Positions 1 through 12,020 of a DNA stretch of 64,000 nucleotides are shown piece after piece. Numbering within the stretch: position 1 is the first letter of the stretch; every line of letters begins with the position of its first letter. Position numbers and translations under genes: made by a program. The notes under the pieces are model-generated. The model did no database searches. It worked only from the letters and a program-made list of their open reading frames with translations, and was not told where the DNA came from. Source of the stretch: Siphonodentalium dalli (lineage: Eukaryota > Mollusca > Scaphopoda > Gadilida > Siphonodentaliidae); NCBI GenBank assembly GCA_032622095.1, contig CP136063.1, positions 182,819,956 through 182,883,955 of the forward strand. The letters run 5' to 3'.

Positions 1-37
1 CTGGCGCCAAGTTTAACTCATCGGTTGATATTTTCAG

Positions 38-158
38 GGTAAAAGCATTCCAGTGTTTAGCAATCTTCATCTTAGCAGCCGCGTCCTGTGTGTTGGGGGA
101 TGTCGTGCAACCATCAATTGCCCAGTTATACGCCACCCCTGCCATTTCGTGCATTCTC
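38..158 (+). CDS. Putative internal exon, multi-pass membrane protein
   Basis: A 121-bp open segment sits between a good acceptor (TATTTTCAG before position 38) and a consensus donor (GTAAGT at 159). Read from base 39 it gives 40 residues starting VKAFQCLAIFILAAASCVLG. This is a strongly hydrophobic helix followed by a short polar stretch (DVVQPSIAQLY) and the start of a second hydrophobic run. The pattern resembles transmembrane segments of small four-helix membrane proteins of the MARVEL or tetraspan type, but I cannot assign a family. The exon ends in phase 0 and joins in frame to the 42-bp exon at 1449. The gene must start outside the window. Frame 1 is also open, so the frame choice rests on hydrophobicity and the in-frame join. 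Confidence 0.5.
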
Positions 159-1448
159 GTAAGTCTGTTTATATAATTGATATGTTCTTCTGCAGCTCAT
201 AATAGTAATATAATGTTCCTCTAGTATATAAGATGGCATCCATGGAGTTTTTAAAGTTTCAATTTCTTCATTTTAAAAGATATCCCATCCTATTTGACAC
301 GGAACACCTATGTATAACAGCCCCCGAACCCCCCCACCCCCGAACATTCCACCTGTCCGAAACGTCTGTTGTCCGGACGGATGACAACTTGTATAACATT
401 CGAATTTTATGAAACTTGGTATATTTACTTCATTTGAGAATGTTCCGGTTACTTTCGAATTAGGGGGTTCGTATTTTCTGATGCATGATTTAGTTGTCCT
501 GGTGATAACTTACGTTTTGGTTATCATATCAGATAGCTTTACATCATAGTAGTATACGTGGGTCTAGCTCATATATAGACCTACTATAGTAGGTACGGCG
601 CAATAAATAATGTCAGTGCAGGTTGGGAGGGGTGGGGGCAGCAACGAGCACGTTAAAAGCCACTGTGTTTCTACCATTTGCAAAGAATATATGCATTTGT
701 TCAGTGTTTTCTTCAGTTACTTGTTATTGGCTAATGGAAAAGACTGCAGATGGAAAGTTATCTTGTCATCTAGCCGGGGCTGGTCACCACGTGAGAGAAC
801 ACGCTGCTCTCAGCACTTCTTTGATGCATGTATATATACATATGTATACTATGCGGGTAACCTATAAATATAGATGCTAACTTTTATTTGATAAGTTTAA
901 TTAATGAGTGTTTTGTGATTTTGTTATATTTATGGTGCTTTTCATTGAGCTTACATGATTGGAATTTCATCCAGATTGTTATTTAAAATATTTCACACCT
1001 TTTGTCTGACTTATCCTGGTATTGTTACCGTATTTCGTCAAACTATTGGGGTGGCTCCCCAATTGCCCTTGCATATAATACCTGTGTTGGAGGGGTGAAT
1101 ATATATGCGCTCCCGGGGTGTGGGTCCTAAAAAAAAAAAATTCAACCTTTTATCCTTTAGTATTTTTCCCGAACCCCCCACCCCCTCGCAGGTATCGCGG
1201 AAATTAACAAAATCATCTATCAGTAAATAACGTTGAAAACGAGTAAAGAGAACAATAACTGAATTTTTAAACGTGACAAAAACTTAAAACGTGTTAACAT
1301 TTCCTGTTTTTAAAGTCGATATCTGGCCAAAAAAACTATTTATGGGTTCATGTGTGCGACATATTATGTTTTACATGGTTTAGAATAGGTACAAATATGG
1401 GGTAAAATCGGACGGGCATCTATAATGTGCAATATTTTATTCTTTCAG
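159..1448 (+). other. Putative intron of the membrane protein gene
   Basis: It runs from the donor at 159 to a polypyrimidine-rich acceptor (TTTATTCTTTCAG) ending at 1448. I see no gene in it. It holds an A-run near 1129-1140 and C-rich patches near 320-350 and 1170-1190. The short reading frames at 610-880 overlap each other and carry no recognisable domain. Confidence 0.4.
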
Positions 1449-1490
1449 AGTTTGTCCATCTTCACATTCAAGATCTTACTTGACCATCGG
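1449..1490 (+). CDS. Putative 42-bp microexon, membrane protein
   Basis: Fourteen codons (SLSIFTFKILLDHR) lie between a strong acceptor (TTTCAG) and a perfect donor (GTAAGT at 1491). The exon is phase 0 at both ends, so it continues the frame of the exon ending at 158, and the hydrophobic residues extend the second membrane segment. No downstream exon can be identified with confidence; the next 2.5 kb is occupied by a transposon. Both splice sites being near-consensus and the shared phase are the only support. Confidence 0.4.
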
Positions 1491-2399
1491 GTAAGTAAAT
1501 TGGACCAAATGTTCTAACATTCAGGAAGTCTAAACTTTTCTTGAGTTTAAATTAAGACTACTTTATAAATACAATGTATCATAGATATGCAGTCAAACTG
1601 CGCAGCGCGCATCATTTTAAAACTAATTTTGGCGCCACATTTGACAGACTGTTGCTGGTAAACGCATGAGTTTGAAAAAGAAATTCGAAGCTTTATCGAA
1701 TGAACTTTGAGTGAATCTTTTTTTTAAAGAGAACAACTGAAACATCGCGAAATAAAATCATAATTATTGGAGAGTGGCTGAAATGCAAGCTTGGTGCCAA
1801 GCTTGGAGGTTTTTGAGGGAGGTGACTAAAAGACAAGCTTGGCGATTTGAATTTTTTTTTTTAAAGCATTTTAAACGCTTTTTTCGCGTGAATTCTTTTG
1901 GAAGCAAGTTTGGAGTTTGGGATGATACCTGGGAAGATTTGAAAGGGCCATAGGCCCTCTCCCACAACCCACTTTTGAATGCTGTAATTCCGCTGAAGAG
2001 CTTTTGTAGGGTATGTGAGTTTGTAAGTAGATTGATATCTAACCATGCACGATGGGTGTTTGCCTACCGTGCATGGGGTGGATGTCACCGAATCAGGACC
2101 AGCAAAGAAGAATTAACTTGTTTTATTTGTGAGTTTTGTGCGTTGATATATATATCATTTTGAGTTGTGAATGATTGTAATTTATTGTCCTATTCAGTGC
2201 TTGCATGGACTCCAGTTGCCTTATAGTCTGTTGTATTCCGGGCTTGTACTACGAGCTCAAAGCTAGGAAGAGGGTGCAATGCCAGCCGGTTGACTTAAGG
2301 TCGGTCGGGGCCCCTCAACTCTTGGTGGTACAATGCCCGCCTTCCACTCCCGTGCGAGTGTCAGAACCCGTTGACCTGGTTGTGTGATGCGGTCGCGGA

Positions 2400-3790
2400 C
2401 TTTTACATTTTACATGTTTTTACATGAAAACTATAGCAGGAACATGTTTTAAAAACGTGAAATCGGCGGAAATTCAGCTTCATATTTGTATTTTAAATTC
2501 GAGCTTGGCGGTTCGGTGAAAGGTCATCTAAACGTGAAAAATTCTTAATATAAAATGTTCAAAACCGCCCAAGCTCGACTATAAGGACGCGTACACATGG
2601 CGGGCAAGAAAATATCAGGTATGCCCCATGTGACTTACTTGGCCAATGAAATAAATAATACCGGAAGATATCCGAGGAAGACAGCGCGCTGATATTTTAT
2701 CGCCAGTTGGTGATATGTGTTCACCTTGATTGGTGGCCATCGGTATCCGTTAACTAATCTCTATAAGGGACACGCTGGTAACTGTTCACGCACTCGAGTT
2801 ATGATCCATCAATATTATCGCCTGTTTCAACAATTGACTTCGTAATTCCATTTTGGATTGTTTGACATAATCGCTGAGCTATTATATGGATATGTGTGGA
2901 GACATATATCTTTTGAAGGTTTCCGCTGACGGAGGATGTCCGTGGATTTCCAACTGCACCCCCTCTTGAATGATGAATCGGGCCAAAAAGACCCAAGATC
3001 ACATAATTTAATTTGCACACCTCCCATCGTCTTTGAACGTGACCACTTTCTCATTATGCAGCATGTCTTTATGCATGAGATCAGCAACGTTGCTACAGGT
3101 CGGTGGGTGCCTAATCCCACCCGACTTCGGTAATACATGTCAACAGTTGGAAATTTCACAAAGCTATGAATTGCCAAAATGGACTATAGGTTATTTACCG
3201 GACACAATTCATTTGAACCAGCATGACTAATACTGTTCTGATTGAGCTCAATCAACGCCGTTTAAACCGCCGCGTTCTCACGGGCGTAATCTTTGCAGCA
3301 AGAAAATATCAGTGTGCAATTTGACCTGATATTTTCTTGCAGATATTTTCTTGCAGCTTCATGTGTACGCGCCCTAAGAGTGAGAAATGATAAACATTTT
3401 ACATGTTTTTACCGGAAAACTAGCTGGAACGTGTTTTAGAAACGCGAAATTGGCGGAAATTCAGTATTTTTATTTAAAATTTTAGCTTGGCGGTTTGGTG
3501 ATCGATCGGTCATCTAAAAGTAGAAAATTCTCAGCATACAATGTTCAAAACAGCCAAGCTCGACAATTAGAGTGATAAATGACAATCATTGAACATGTTT
3601 TACATGAAAACTAGGTACAACTGGTATTTAAAATGAGAAATCGGCCAAAAATTGACAAAGAAATCTGCGTAAACAAGCGAAATTTTGATTCGGAGACCAC
3701 GCCCCTATTAACCAGCCATCGGTCATCTAAAGATAAAAAATTCTTATTATAAAGTGTTCAAAACCGCCAAGCTCGACTATAAGTGTGAGA
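2400..3790. repeat. Three diverged ~180-bp internal repeat units
   Basis: Units at about 2405-2583, 3390-3566 and 3570-3785 share, in order, TTTACATGTTTTTAC, GAAAACTA, GCGGAAATTCAG, AGCTTGGCGGTT, GGTCATCTAAA and CAAGCTCGAC. The first is separated from the other two by the nested element at 2585-3374, which therefore inserted later. Confidence 0.6.
2585..3374. mobile_element. Nested PIF/Harbinger-like MITE
   Basis: The ends GGACGCGTACACATG and, inverted, GGGCGCGTACACATG are flanked by TAA on both sides (2582-2584 and 3375-3377). A 3-bp TAA duplication with GG-starting termini is characteristic of PIF/Harbinger. AAGAAAATATC blocks occur just inside both ends and are doubled at the right. There is no transposase frame. 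Confidence 0.6.
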
Positions 3791-3979
3791 AATGATAATC
3801 ATATTGCATGTTTTTAAATGAAAACTAGCTGGAATATGTTTTAGAGATTCACGCGAAAACAGCGTTTAAAATGCTTTTAAAAATTTCAAACAGCCAAGCT
3901 TGTGTTTTAGTCATGTACCTCCCTCAAAAACCGCAAAGCTTGGCGCCAAGCTTGCATTTTAGCGACTCTCTAATTATTT

Positions 3980-4219
3980 GTGTGCTCTTCTTGTTTGACT
4001 CTGTCAAAACTCTTTGTGGAATCAGTTTGTGGCAACGACCCGAACGTTCACTTTGAAACTAACGAAAAGTTCATGCAATCATTGTGCTCAATCGACGCCT
4101 TGATCAGTAAAGAATTCGCGAAAAAAAAAAAACTTCGATCTTCAGGCAATGTTTTCCAGTTAATATACAACTCTCATGGCGCAAAATCAACAATGGACTA
4201 TGACATTTCAGACACATGA
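3980..4219 (+). CDS. Possible terminal coding exon, unrecognised
   Basis: An open frame of up to 79 codons lies directly after the transposon and ends in TGA at 4217. It is followed by a T-run and an AATAAA-type signal (ATAATAAACA near 4258). The peptide is hydrophilic and Lys-rich (for example SKEFAKKKKLRS) and matches no family I know. A possible acceptor (GTGGAATCAG) lies near 4026, but its phase does not match the exon at 1449. It may be chance. Confidence 0.2.
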   Translation: MCSSCLTLSKLFVESVCGNDPNVHFETNEKFMQSLCSIDALISKEFAKKKKLRSSGNVFQLIYNSHGAKSTMDYDISDT

Positions 4220-4239
4220 TGGAAAAAGAAGTTCGTCTC

Positions 4240-5177
4240 CTTGTGCTGACTTTTTTTTATAATAAACATCCAAATTAAAAGTGTTGCATTGGCTCCGACT
4301 CTTTTCGATGGCTCCGACCATTATCCTAAGAAATTGATCGGTTCCGACTCTAATTCATTGATGTTGCTTTATCTTCCCGGGTAGAGGGTCTAACGCCGTT
4401 AACATCTCATCGTCCGTATCCACCGTTAACAATGAATCATCCAAACTGGGAATAGACCCTGCGATATAGCGATATAATATGGAAGTATATATACATATAT
4501 GAAAACTTAACCTTAAGATTAAGTATATGTGTAACATCTTATACATGCATGTTGTACATATGGGTATGCATGTATTGATTAGAATATGTGACATTTACGA
4601 TTAAACTGTAATAATGTATGAAAGGCATATCTTGTAGTTTCCCCACATAGATTCCATCACCATTTGACGTGAAAGAATTCATGAACATATTGTCTTACTT
4701 AACAAGTATAGGGATCGATACCCGGGCTAAAAAGTTTTGTTTTCTCCCCGGAATCGGACGGCCCCTTTAATATGTATACGTCTTGTGGGAAGCGGCAAAA
4801 TAAACTATTATTTTCGGTGCCGACCACCATCCCTGGTTCCGACGGCCCCAAACCCGTGGCCTTCCGAATTGTATAAATGTGTGTTCCTCACCACTGACCA
4901 CCATTAATGACTCTAACAGCGTATCTCTTGCAATTTTGCAAATACGCAATTGTGTTGTCCACCAACATCTTTTTTGGAGTTAGTTATCTAAATATTCCCG
5001 CCCATATTTTAAAAACAAAACAATATGATATGTTGGTACCCTCCCCGAGGAATATATTTATGCTTTAATTTCCTCCAATTATGAGATTTACAACTATATA
5101 TGTTCAGACTACATGTATTTAGAGGGTTTGGGTGTGGATACACATATATAGAGGATCTCATATGAGTTTCTATTTGT
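4240..5177. other. No gene seen; GGTTCCGAC-type short repeats
   Basis: Several copies of a short phrase of the form GGCTCCGAC / GGTTCCGAC occur near 4290, 4308, 4330 and 4834. A tRNA B-box-like string (GGGATCGATACCC) is at 4710-4723 without a matching A box. Nothing else is recognisable. Confidence 0.4.
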
Positions 5178-5179
5178 AC

Positions 5180-5272
5180 GGAATTTATCAACCGAGTTCA
5201 CTATTTAAATTCGATTTGAGCCCAGGTTTTCCGAGGCTCAAATAGAATTTAGTGGACGAGGTTGATAAATTA
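5180..5272. repeat. Short hairpin (inverted repeat, ~40-bp arms)
   Basis: The left arm (AATTTATCAACC ... TTTGAGCC) is repeated inverted as GGCTCAAAT ... GGTTGATAAATT, with a loop of about 15 bases. It is probably a minimal MITE; no clear target duplication was found. Confidence 0.55.
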
Positions 5273-5580
5273 CGTATAAAATAGGACGAGTGTGAGATAC
5301 CTTTTATCACATGATCAAATAAACGCGAAGCAACGCGAAGTTTTCATCGAAAACAACAATCATCAACTACAGCGATCGCAAGTCATTTAACGAACGGTGT
5401 GACGTCATCGCACGCGCTGATATTAAACGTGTGTCTTACCGATAATTATAAAAACTGCTTTTATTGGCAAATTATGGGATAAAACACTATTCTATACACA
5501 CGTATCCATACAAATGCTATACAGTTGTCGTGTATGCATGTAAAAACAGACACTATTGGATTTAAAAAGTTAAGAATACC

Positions 5581-5640
5581 ATGCATTTATATGCAATGAT
5601 TTATGATTGTGAATGGCAGATGAATTACATCCAACTTTTT
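5581..5640 (+). repeat. Direct repeat, copy 1 (partner at 7121-7180)
   Basis: It shares TTATGATTGTGAATGGCAG and GAATTACATCCAACT with 7121-7180 in the same orientation. The pair brackets the LINE relic at 6.2-7.0 kb. Confidence 0.6.
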
Positions 5641-6243
5641 TAATTTACCTACTCTGTGGACAGTATACATATATAGTGAATACAATATACATATGCACAA
5701 ATAAACAACAACGACAAGCGAATCACATGCCAGGGGGGCGTATATTGCGTGACATGAGTGCCCCTCGTTAGGTTACTCGCACTTAGAAGGTACACAGCGC
5801 CATCAATTCAATCAGTTCCCCTGGAGTTGGAACAATCATCTATGCATTGAAAGCCCGGATCCCGAATACGTCAAAATGTATTGTAGATGTACTGTAATGC
5901 CAACATTACACGAGAATAAAGCTTGAGTAGCCTCATTGATCACAACACAATATATCTGGATATGAGGTTTTGTTCAACAGAAGCTCCAAATGACACAGCT
6001 CCCTCGCCGACCGGTACCGGTTGCGCGAAAGCAGAGACCATATTCGCCAAGAAGACGGCGGATCGGCGTGACATTTCAGAAAGAACGAGAGATGGCTGTC
6101 AGATGAAACAGAGTTAAACCACTCTTGTCTGTAATGTTCTGTGACTGGCGATTTCACGAGCTTTTTTTCTCATTCCTTTCAATCAGGAAAGAATCCAATA
6201 CCCATGTATTCTTGGAGAACATTTTGAAGGTTGTACTGGCGGA

Positions 6244-6980
6244 TCAAAGGCATGACCCAGAGGACTGGCGGTTAAAAAACAAGTATTGGTGCAATTTCAG
6301 CAAGAATAGATGCAATGGAATCTGATGCCCCTGTGGAAGATGAACAAGCTTCTCCGCGAATAAAAGTTTGTTCACACGTGGTTCTCTTGACACGGGCATG
6401 ACACCCAGAAGACTTTGAGAAATATTGGTTCTGATACGAACTGGTAGAGATTGGCAGTTTTGTATGCATTTTCGGAATGACTTCTCTATCGTTTGTATGG
6501 CGGATTGATTGTCAAGTGGGAAAAGTTCCGCACCGTATAAAGCTCTCGGTAGCTGAACTAATTTGAATAATTTAATCATCGTGGTCGGTGTGCAAGACTG
6601 CAGTTTCTGCTTCCCAGATAAAGTAAAATATGTCCGACGCATGTTTTGTGACATGAGTTCAGGCTTCCACACAGAGACCACGACCTGTTAGAACCGTCGT
6701 GTTTCTGAATGGACTCGTTACGTCTCCATTTCACGCTGAAACTCATAGCATTTAGACAACGTCGAGTCCAATTAGCGGTTGTCGGAGCAGAACAACAAAT
6801 ACCATACACTTTCAAGCCACTGGGTGTATATGAGAGGTCTTTGATCAGGTCATTTATGTACCCTAGATAGAAAAAACGACGAATACACTGTTTCTTGTCG
6901 CGTCCCTTGACATATATCCAGTGGTTCCAAAATGAATCCGTTACAATTTTTCCAACACCGCTGTTGCAATCAAAATGCAT
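6244..6980 (-). pseudogene. LINE reverse-transcriptase relic
   Basis: The - strand frame 6244-6681 contains a stretch typical of the region after the catalytic core of non-LTR reverse transcriptases: KLFKLVQLPRALYGAELF, then FRKCIQNCQSLPVRIRT and SLLGVMPVSRE. The upstream frame 6576-6980 carries INDLIKDLSYTPSGLKVYG, another RT-like fragment, but in a different frame. The copy is therefore frameshifted and truncated at both ends. No endonuclease or catalytic YADD is visible. A direct repeat pair (5581/7121) flanks it. Confidence 0.6.
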
Positions 6981-7120
6981 GTTGTGGGTTGTCAGAAGTA
7001 TTTTGTCTTCGATACCAATGTAGTTTCAATAAAAGTGCAGAGTGCCACACCTGTGAGTCTAAGAAGCAGACATAGGCGCGTGAGCCATTGTCTTTAGAAT
7101 ATGCAACAGATTCATGTAGT

Positions 7121-7180
7121 ATGAATTTATACACAATGAGTTATGATTGTGAATGGCAGTTGAATTACATCCAACTGAGT
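7121..7180 (+). repeat. Direct repeat, copy 2 (partner at 5581-5640)
   Basis: This copy is about 1.5 kb downstream of the first, with the same order of shared blocks. Confidence 0.6.
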
Positions 7181-7189
7181 CTATTTACA

Positions 7190-8930
7190 GACGGGAACAC
7201 ACGAGTAGCCCAATTGAGGCACTGGCTCAGTATGAGGGGTTCATGCTTTATGTGTACGTGCAGTATCATTTATTGTCGAAATGGCAATGTTACGATGGGA
7301 CTGGCACATCCATATGTCCCTCAGCTCAGACCAAGCTTTAAAATCGGTCCCCATTTTCTCCCATGTCGGATTCCCGCACCAGCCTCGCCTAGCCCAAACA
7401 TTTCGTACCACCCCCTCCCTAAACAGACTACAAGCACTGACTTTCACTGTCCTGAGATAATGAAGTTCGAAATATCTATATTCAAGTTTGGTGGAAATCA
7501 GCGACATTTTCCAAATCAGTTTGATGTAAACATATTTATTTTCCCAATATAACATATGCATTACAGGCGGTTTAATGCAGAGAAGATTTTTTTCTTGGGT
7601 AATTCAACAACAAGCTTAAAGGTTAAAATCAATGTTGGAACCCCAACCACAATCTCTACCTCGACTCCCATCCCTGAATCCGACGCTACCAAATCATGGA
7701 GTTGACTCTATATAATTATAAGTCTGATTTCCTATAGGTTTGGTGGAATTTTAACTTTTATAAATACCACCGGTAGCTCCCCCATAAAATACCCCTGCAA
7801 GAGCCGCTTTGGGACCATCTATATAGCTGCCCCTCAATTGCTATCGGAAACAAACAGGTATTATATTGAAATGATATAATATTTTTTCTCCATATAAGAC
7901 TATTGACTATTTGTGAAAATAGTTAGTCGAATTTGACATACATATCAAATAGTGACTCCTTTACATATTTCAACGCATTCCGGTTCTTTAAATGGTATAG
8001 ACTATGGAAGAGATGGCGAAAACAGGGAGAAGAAAGGTATTGATCAGGTTAGATCCTGATATAAACCACGAAATTGGTAAAGAGTCGGGTGTGCTTCTCC
8101 AAATTTGTATAGCTACGAAGTTTCTGGCCCTGTAATCTAAATACGGCGAATATGTATGGAAGCATGGAGCCGCCACATACAAAAATAAATTCCACGCCTA
8201 GATCGGCGTACATACGCCCGCCATCGGTAACAAGAAAATTAAGATGCATGCATCAGGTCGCCCGTAAACTATTTATCATAGAATTATTGTAGCTATCGAT
8301 TATACATTTTGGAATATCTGCCTGTTTGTATGTGTGTATGAATGCTTGTATGTATGTGTGTTATAGACTCGAACGCTGCGCGACCGATCCGACTCGGATT
8401 TGGTATTTAATGTGTCAACCTGACCTCACTCATAGGCATGTTTCTGGACCTTGACCGATCCGACTAAAATTTGTGTGTAGGACTACTTCGATCCCGGGAG
8501 CAATATGGACGGGTCCAATTTCACGTGCGACCATGTCATCGAACGTGGTGATATAGTCATGTTTCTGGACCAATTGAAAAATAGTTTGTCCAGATGCTGT
8601 ATATACCGGGTACTGCCCAGATGAAGGCGACCACAAAGAAATCCCTAAATAGCCCGAACGAAGTCGAGTACATCAGCTAGTATTATATATTTCTAGATTT
8701 AGTTACAAACTTTATACCTGTATATTGTACAAACAAATGTTTGACAAATTTATCTATATCAATATTACCATAGGGGTCATTAAAAATTAGATACGACGAA
8801 ACAAAATTTTGAAGGGTGCATGTGATAGTGAGGAATAATAGTATCATAGGTAAATTTAATTTATGGACGCTTGTTAATTTTCATTGGACTACATGTATCA
8901 GGTAAATTTTTATATTTCAAATGATGACAG
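7190..8930. other. No gene seen
   Basis: Reading frames here (for example 7088-7552 and its antisense) show no domain and no credible splice structure. A TGTATG-rich microsatellite lies near 8325-8362, and a CCGATCCGACT phrase occurs twice (about 8384 and 8456), suggesting dispersed-repeat remnants. Confidence 0.4.
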
Positions 8931-8989
8931 AAATGTGAAAAGTTGAACTACCCAAGTAATACTGGCTATCCGCACGAAGAGATATACAT

Positions 8990-9540
8990 GTATATAAGAA
9001 CCAAAATAGAAGATGGCTGCTGGCGACCATGTTTTCCAAAGAAATTCAAATCATTCGATAGCTCCCATCTAGTGGTCACCCCGAAGATCAATATGAAGTT
9101 TGGTGACTATCGGATGAGGGATGTGGTCTGTAGAGGTGCTAAAGAATTCAGTCATACAAAGAGTAAGATACAAAATTGCTGTCTGTGGTCATGTTTTTAA
9201 CGAAATTCCGAAAAAAATAGATTACTCTCCATCCTGGTTATCCAGAAGATCATTGTGGAATCTGGTGACGATCGGACAAGGGATTTATTTTATTATTTAG
9301 CCATCAAAATAGTAAAACTCAAAATCACCGCTGGTAGTGAATTTTCACAATAAAATTTTGAGAAAAAAATATGGCTCCTATCTAGTGGTGACCGAAATAT
9401 CCACATGAGAAACAGTTCTCCAATAAATGCTGGCTGCAGGATGTGCCAATTGATTCAAATTTGAAATTTGGCAGGGTGTACTGCTGGTGGCCATGTTTAC
9501 CCCGCAAATTTGATAGACTAAAGAACAAAACCACTGAATC
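8990..9540 (+). repeat. Satellite-like repeat, forward orientation
   Basis: Diverged units carry cores such as AAGATGGCTGCTGGC, GCTGGTGGCCATGTTTACC and CTCCCATCTAGTGGT, followed by AAGTTTGGTGACTATCGG. They are the reverse complement of the units at 14379-15290. Reading frames across them (8943-9200) are by-products of the repeat. Confidence 0.6.
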
Positions 9541-9886
9541 CGTTGAATCAATATACATATACACATATATATATATATATGCATTGTTATCCACACTACT
9601 GGTATATAAATGTACTGAAAATAACTATATTATACCAGTATACACAAAATAAACCAATATATTATGACTATGGGTTCTAATATCCGAACATGCCAGCTGA
9701 GAACTTGGTGTGAATTGAAGAGTAGTGGGGTCTCAATAATATCTACCCCTCCACGTTAGAAACATGCCACTAAATAGCATAAGTATAATCTAGCTCGAAG
9801 ACAGAAGTGATCCAACAAACCGCTCTTAATTCAACCAGGTCATCACACCCCATGTATGGTCGATCACATGATGATCTAGGTGAAAT

Positions 9887-11060
9887 CGGGCTTCTCAAAG
9901 TACCGCCGGTACCACACATGCCGGTACTGGTATCGATACTTTGCTAGTACCGCGGTTCCGGTACTGGCAAGCCATTTTATAGTTCTAGGTATATCTGTAG
10001 GTAATACAGTGCTGAAAATCACAAGCCACGAACTCTAGTATTAACTTGAACTAATGATAATTTGATATCAGAATAAAGAAACTATTTCTGGGTATTAGAT
10101 ACCATTTTGGAATATACTAACAAACTTTCCCGTAGAGTTTAGTGATGCGCAAATCACAACATAGACAATTCAATCAACCAAAATAGAACTATTCGTTGCA
10201 CACGTTTTGTGTTTTTAACTTATTGTTCTTCTGTGTGTGATAAATTGATAGAAAGTAACGCGACACACGTCGGTGGTTTTCACTTCACAATATTCAATCA
10301 GAATAAATGTATTTGCAAAGTCGCGCGGTCGGCCATTTTAAATCTAAACAATAATGAGTCAAGTTAGGCAACAATTTCTCTCCACGAGTTCCTATACCAA
10401 ATATGAACTATCATGTCAATTCAGCAAATTACATGTACATTGTGCACGGTTCGTGAATATTCGTTCCCGATTTTATTATATAACTGGAGGTTCCATGAGT
10501 CCCATTTAAATTTAAAATGGTCTATACCTTATATATGCAAACCGATACGACATGTGAACGGGTACGTGTGTATGTGATTAATCAAAACGTGTGGGCCATA
10601 CTTGTGGGTGGGGTCGTTGGTGAATAAATGATGAGAAATTGTAACTGGGTTTAGTGTATAATTGCCACAACTGGGCAAAAATAAAGGCAAAAACATTAGT
10701 TGCAATCACAAGTTCCCAACACAAAATAATTTTTGAAGATTGAAACAATATCACAAGGCCGTGCTTTCAAAGAATTGGAATTCAACCATTGAAGAGTTAT
10801 AATAGACACATACAAACCAGGAACCACCCTTCCGTGACCGACCTCTCGCGCCATGAATACAACCACGATCGATGTGCATCGCGTGTAGTTTACAGAGCGA
10901 AACTTGATACTACTGTATTTTGCCAAACAGCCTGCTAATCTACGAACGTGCATATATGTAACCACAGTATCGAGTACCGGCGGATCTGCACACAAGTACC
11001 GTTACCGCAAAAAAATGCCCGAGTACCCGGTACCGGCACTGCGTACCGTTGAGAAGCCTG
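9887..11060. mobile_element. hAT-like non-autonomous element, 1.17 kb
   Basis: The left end CGGGCTTCTCAAAGTACC and the right end, inverted, CAGGCTTCTCAACGGTAC are typical hAT-style CAGGG(C)TTCT termini. Flanking 8-mers GGTGAAAT (9879-9886) and GGTAGAAT (11061-11068) are a decayed 8-bp duplication (6 of 8 identical). Both ends are rich in GGTACC-type blocks. No transposase is recognisable inside. Confidence 0.6.
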
Positions 11061-11068
11061 GGTAGAAT

Positions 11069-12020
11069 TGTTGTATAAAAAACAGCACTACATGTAAATA
11101 TAAAATAAAACAGTGCTACATCTTATTACAGATTATTTCCACATACAATGACCACACGCAGTCTAACAAAATAATGTTTCAGTGACACTCTATCCGAAGA
11201 GGGGTGTAATTTCATCTGTTACAGTCAATGGAGCGATTATAAATCGGGAAAGCTGAAATTTCTAAGTAATACTAGATATCGACATGACGCGTATAGTGTG
11301 TTTCAGAACGAAAATGTTGAATAAAATCAACAAATTTGTAAATTTAAGAACAATTCAAACGTTATTGTATTCCATGTCACAGCCCGGACATATACACCAA
11401 ATTTCAATAATATTCATTGAGAAACAACGGACCAAACGGCATATAACACCCCGTATACACCTTTTAGTCCGAGTCGGCATCGGCGTCGGTGTACATTTCA
11501 TAGTGTGTCCCCAGTTGGCACACGTCGACTGGGCGAGTTAGCCCTGGGGCGAGTAGGCCGATTCCGGCACCTTCTATCATTTGCAGCAGGTATACGTTTA
11601 CGCTGGTTTACGCGTAATTTAATTTAGAAAGTTCCCCAATTAGTATCGTAAATAGAGCGACTGTATTTGACAGAGACTGCCTCTGTTATTGATTATCATG
11701 TTGTTATAATTAAAAAACGACAAATGCACATGCCGTTCAAACGTAGTAGTCTATTTTCCCCATCTTAAACCACATCCGCAAATAGCAAACAACGGTAACC
11801 TACTGCAAATGTTTTACACGACAACTGTTAACATATTTGGGCTGAATTCATCTGATGTGGTATGATTCCTCAAAATAAACAACAAACCATCGTTACTTGG
11901 AAATGTAGTTTGGGCTAACATTTACACAAATCCTCCACCTCCTCTATCTTGGCACACACGTCAGATGAGAAACAGCCATCATAGAACCGCCCAAATTGGG
12001 CGAAATGAATAAAACCATAA
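11069..12020. other. No gene seen
   Basis: The stretch is AT-rich with no recognisable coding or repeat structure, apart from a short run of GTCGGCATCGGC-like sequence near 11470-11500. Confidence 0.4.

Larger units (their letters stand above)
1769..3970. mobile_element. 2.2-kb non-autonomous DNA transposon, hAT-like
   Basis: An 8-bp duplication, TAATTATT, occurs at 1761-1768 and 3971-3978. The ends are inverted repeats of roughly 125 bp, with termini GGAGAGTGGCTGAAATGC on the left and the complement of GAGAGTCGCTAAAATGC on the right. Both ends contain the palindrome-like block AAGCTTGG.GCCAAGCTTGG. The 8-bp duplication suggests hAT or a relative, but no transposase is encoded. The interior holds three diverged ~180-bp repeats and a nested element at 2585-3374. 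Confidence 0.7.

Noticed and set aside
610-880. Two overlapping 85-aa + frames
   Set aside because: They lie in the presumed intron, lack domains, and overlap each other in different frames.
4710-4723. tRNA B-box-like GGGATCGATACCC
   Set aside because: No A box at the right distance and no cloverleaf.
7088-7552. 154-aa + frame and 106-aa antisense frame
   Set aside because: No domain, no splice sites, composition like the surrounding DNA.
8943-9200. 85-aa frame with apparent Cys/Trp pattern
   Set aside because: It reads through the satellite; the inverse satellite at 14.6 kb yields the same kind of frame.
9378-9652. Three overlapping frames over a TATATA run
   Set aside because: They are microsatellite-driven chance frames on both strands.
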